64,000 nt of DNA from Lepidonotus clava (Eukaryota > Annelida > Polychaeta > Phyllodocida > Polynoidae). Location of the stretch: NCBI GenBank assembly GCA_936440205.1, contig OW387147.1:17633629-17697628 (forward strand), in the 5' to 3' direction. Every line of letters starts with the position of its first letter. The first letter of the stretch is position 1. Below the pieces are notes generated by a model, which saw nothing but the letters and a program-made list of their open reading frames with translations, did no database searches and had not been told where the DNA came from. This document shows, piece by piece, positions 63,836-64,000 of the stretch. Both the position numbers and the translations under genes were made by a program.

Positions 63836-64000
63836 ATCAACATGATTAACACAGAAATAATATCTGTTAAGTATAATGCCTATTTAAAACGTTGTCCTGT
63901 ACATACCGATAATCTTCAAACATCAACAGATCAGTGGACGTCGCAAAAGAGACAAAAATTTCCTTTTAATCATGCATATTTCATGAAATATCTTTCCTGG

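Noticed and set aside
1-64000. tRNA, rRNA, CRISPR, LINE, DNA-transposase and virus-like elements
   Set aside because: No B-box with cloverleaf potential, no regularly spaced repeat array, and no reverse-transcriptase, transposase, capsid or envelope-type motifs were seen in any frame.

Overview
The window is animal nuclear DNA, most likely from an arthropod and perhaps a crustacean. It has AT-rich spliced introns with GT/AG ends, GC-richer coding exons, microsatellites and long homopolymer runs. The one confident gene encodes an immunoglobulin-superfamily cell-surface protein that most resembles arthropod Fasciclin-3. The taxon is an inference from that gene, not from a marker sequence.

Layout. 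Bases 57257-62849 (+) carry eight consecutive coding exons. They join without any phase conflict into 412 residues plus a stop: three Ig-like domains, then a glycine/serine linker and a hydrophobic C-terminus that looks like a GPI-anchor signal or a membrane anchor with almost no cytoplasmic tail. The exon holding the start codon and signal peptide is missing. It must lie upstream and must end in phase 1; I could not find it in the window. The 3' UTR runs from 62850 to about 63.8 kb, where there is an AATAAA.

The first 57 kb hold no coding sequence I can defend. The open reading frames there are short, unrelated to each other and match no family I know. On the plus strand, however, there are several places where a strong 3' splice site (branch-like CTAAT, pyrimidine tract, CAG) is fused directly to a strong 5' splice site (GTAAGT or GTGAGT). 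The best are at 23146/23147 and 43836/43837, with weaker ones at 21217/21218 and 11943/11944. This zero-length-exon arrangement is the signature of recursive ('ratchet') splicing in very long arthropod introns. The minus strand has no equivalent. I therefore read most of the window as one giant 5' intron of the Fasciclin-3-like gene, with an exon 1 beyond or near the left edge.

That putative intron is rich in possible regulatory DNA: a five-copy 21-bp array of TGACATCA motifs, an ecdysone-response-element-like inverted repeat, an IR0 and a DR1 nuclear-receptor element, a cluster of FTZ-F1/ERR-type half-sites 3.9 kb before the first visible exon, E-box clusters, and two GC-rich spots with NRF1- and YY1-like motifs. 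It also holds a family of short perfect hairpins sharing a GAGAGT/ACTCTC stem, a G20...C20 inverted homopolymer pair, and an excess of the palindromic octamer TAGGCCTA. I saw no tRNA, rRNA, CRISPR array, reverse transcriptase, transposase, or retrovirus-like or other virus-like element.
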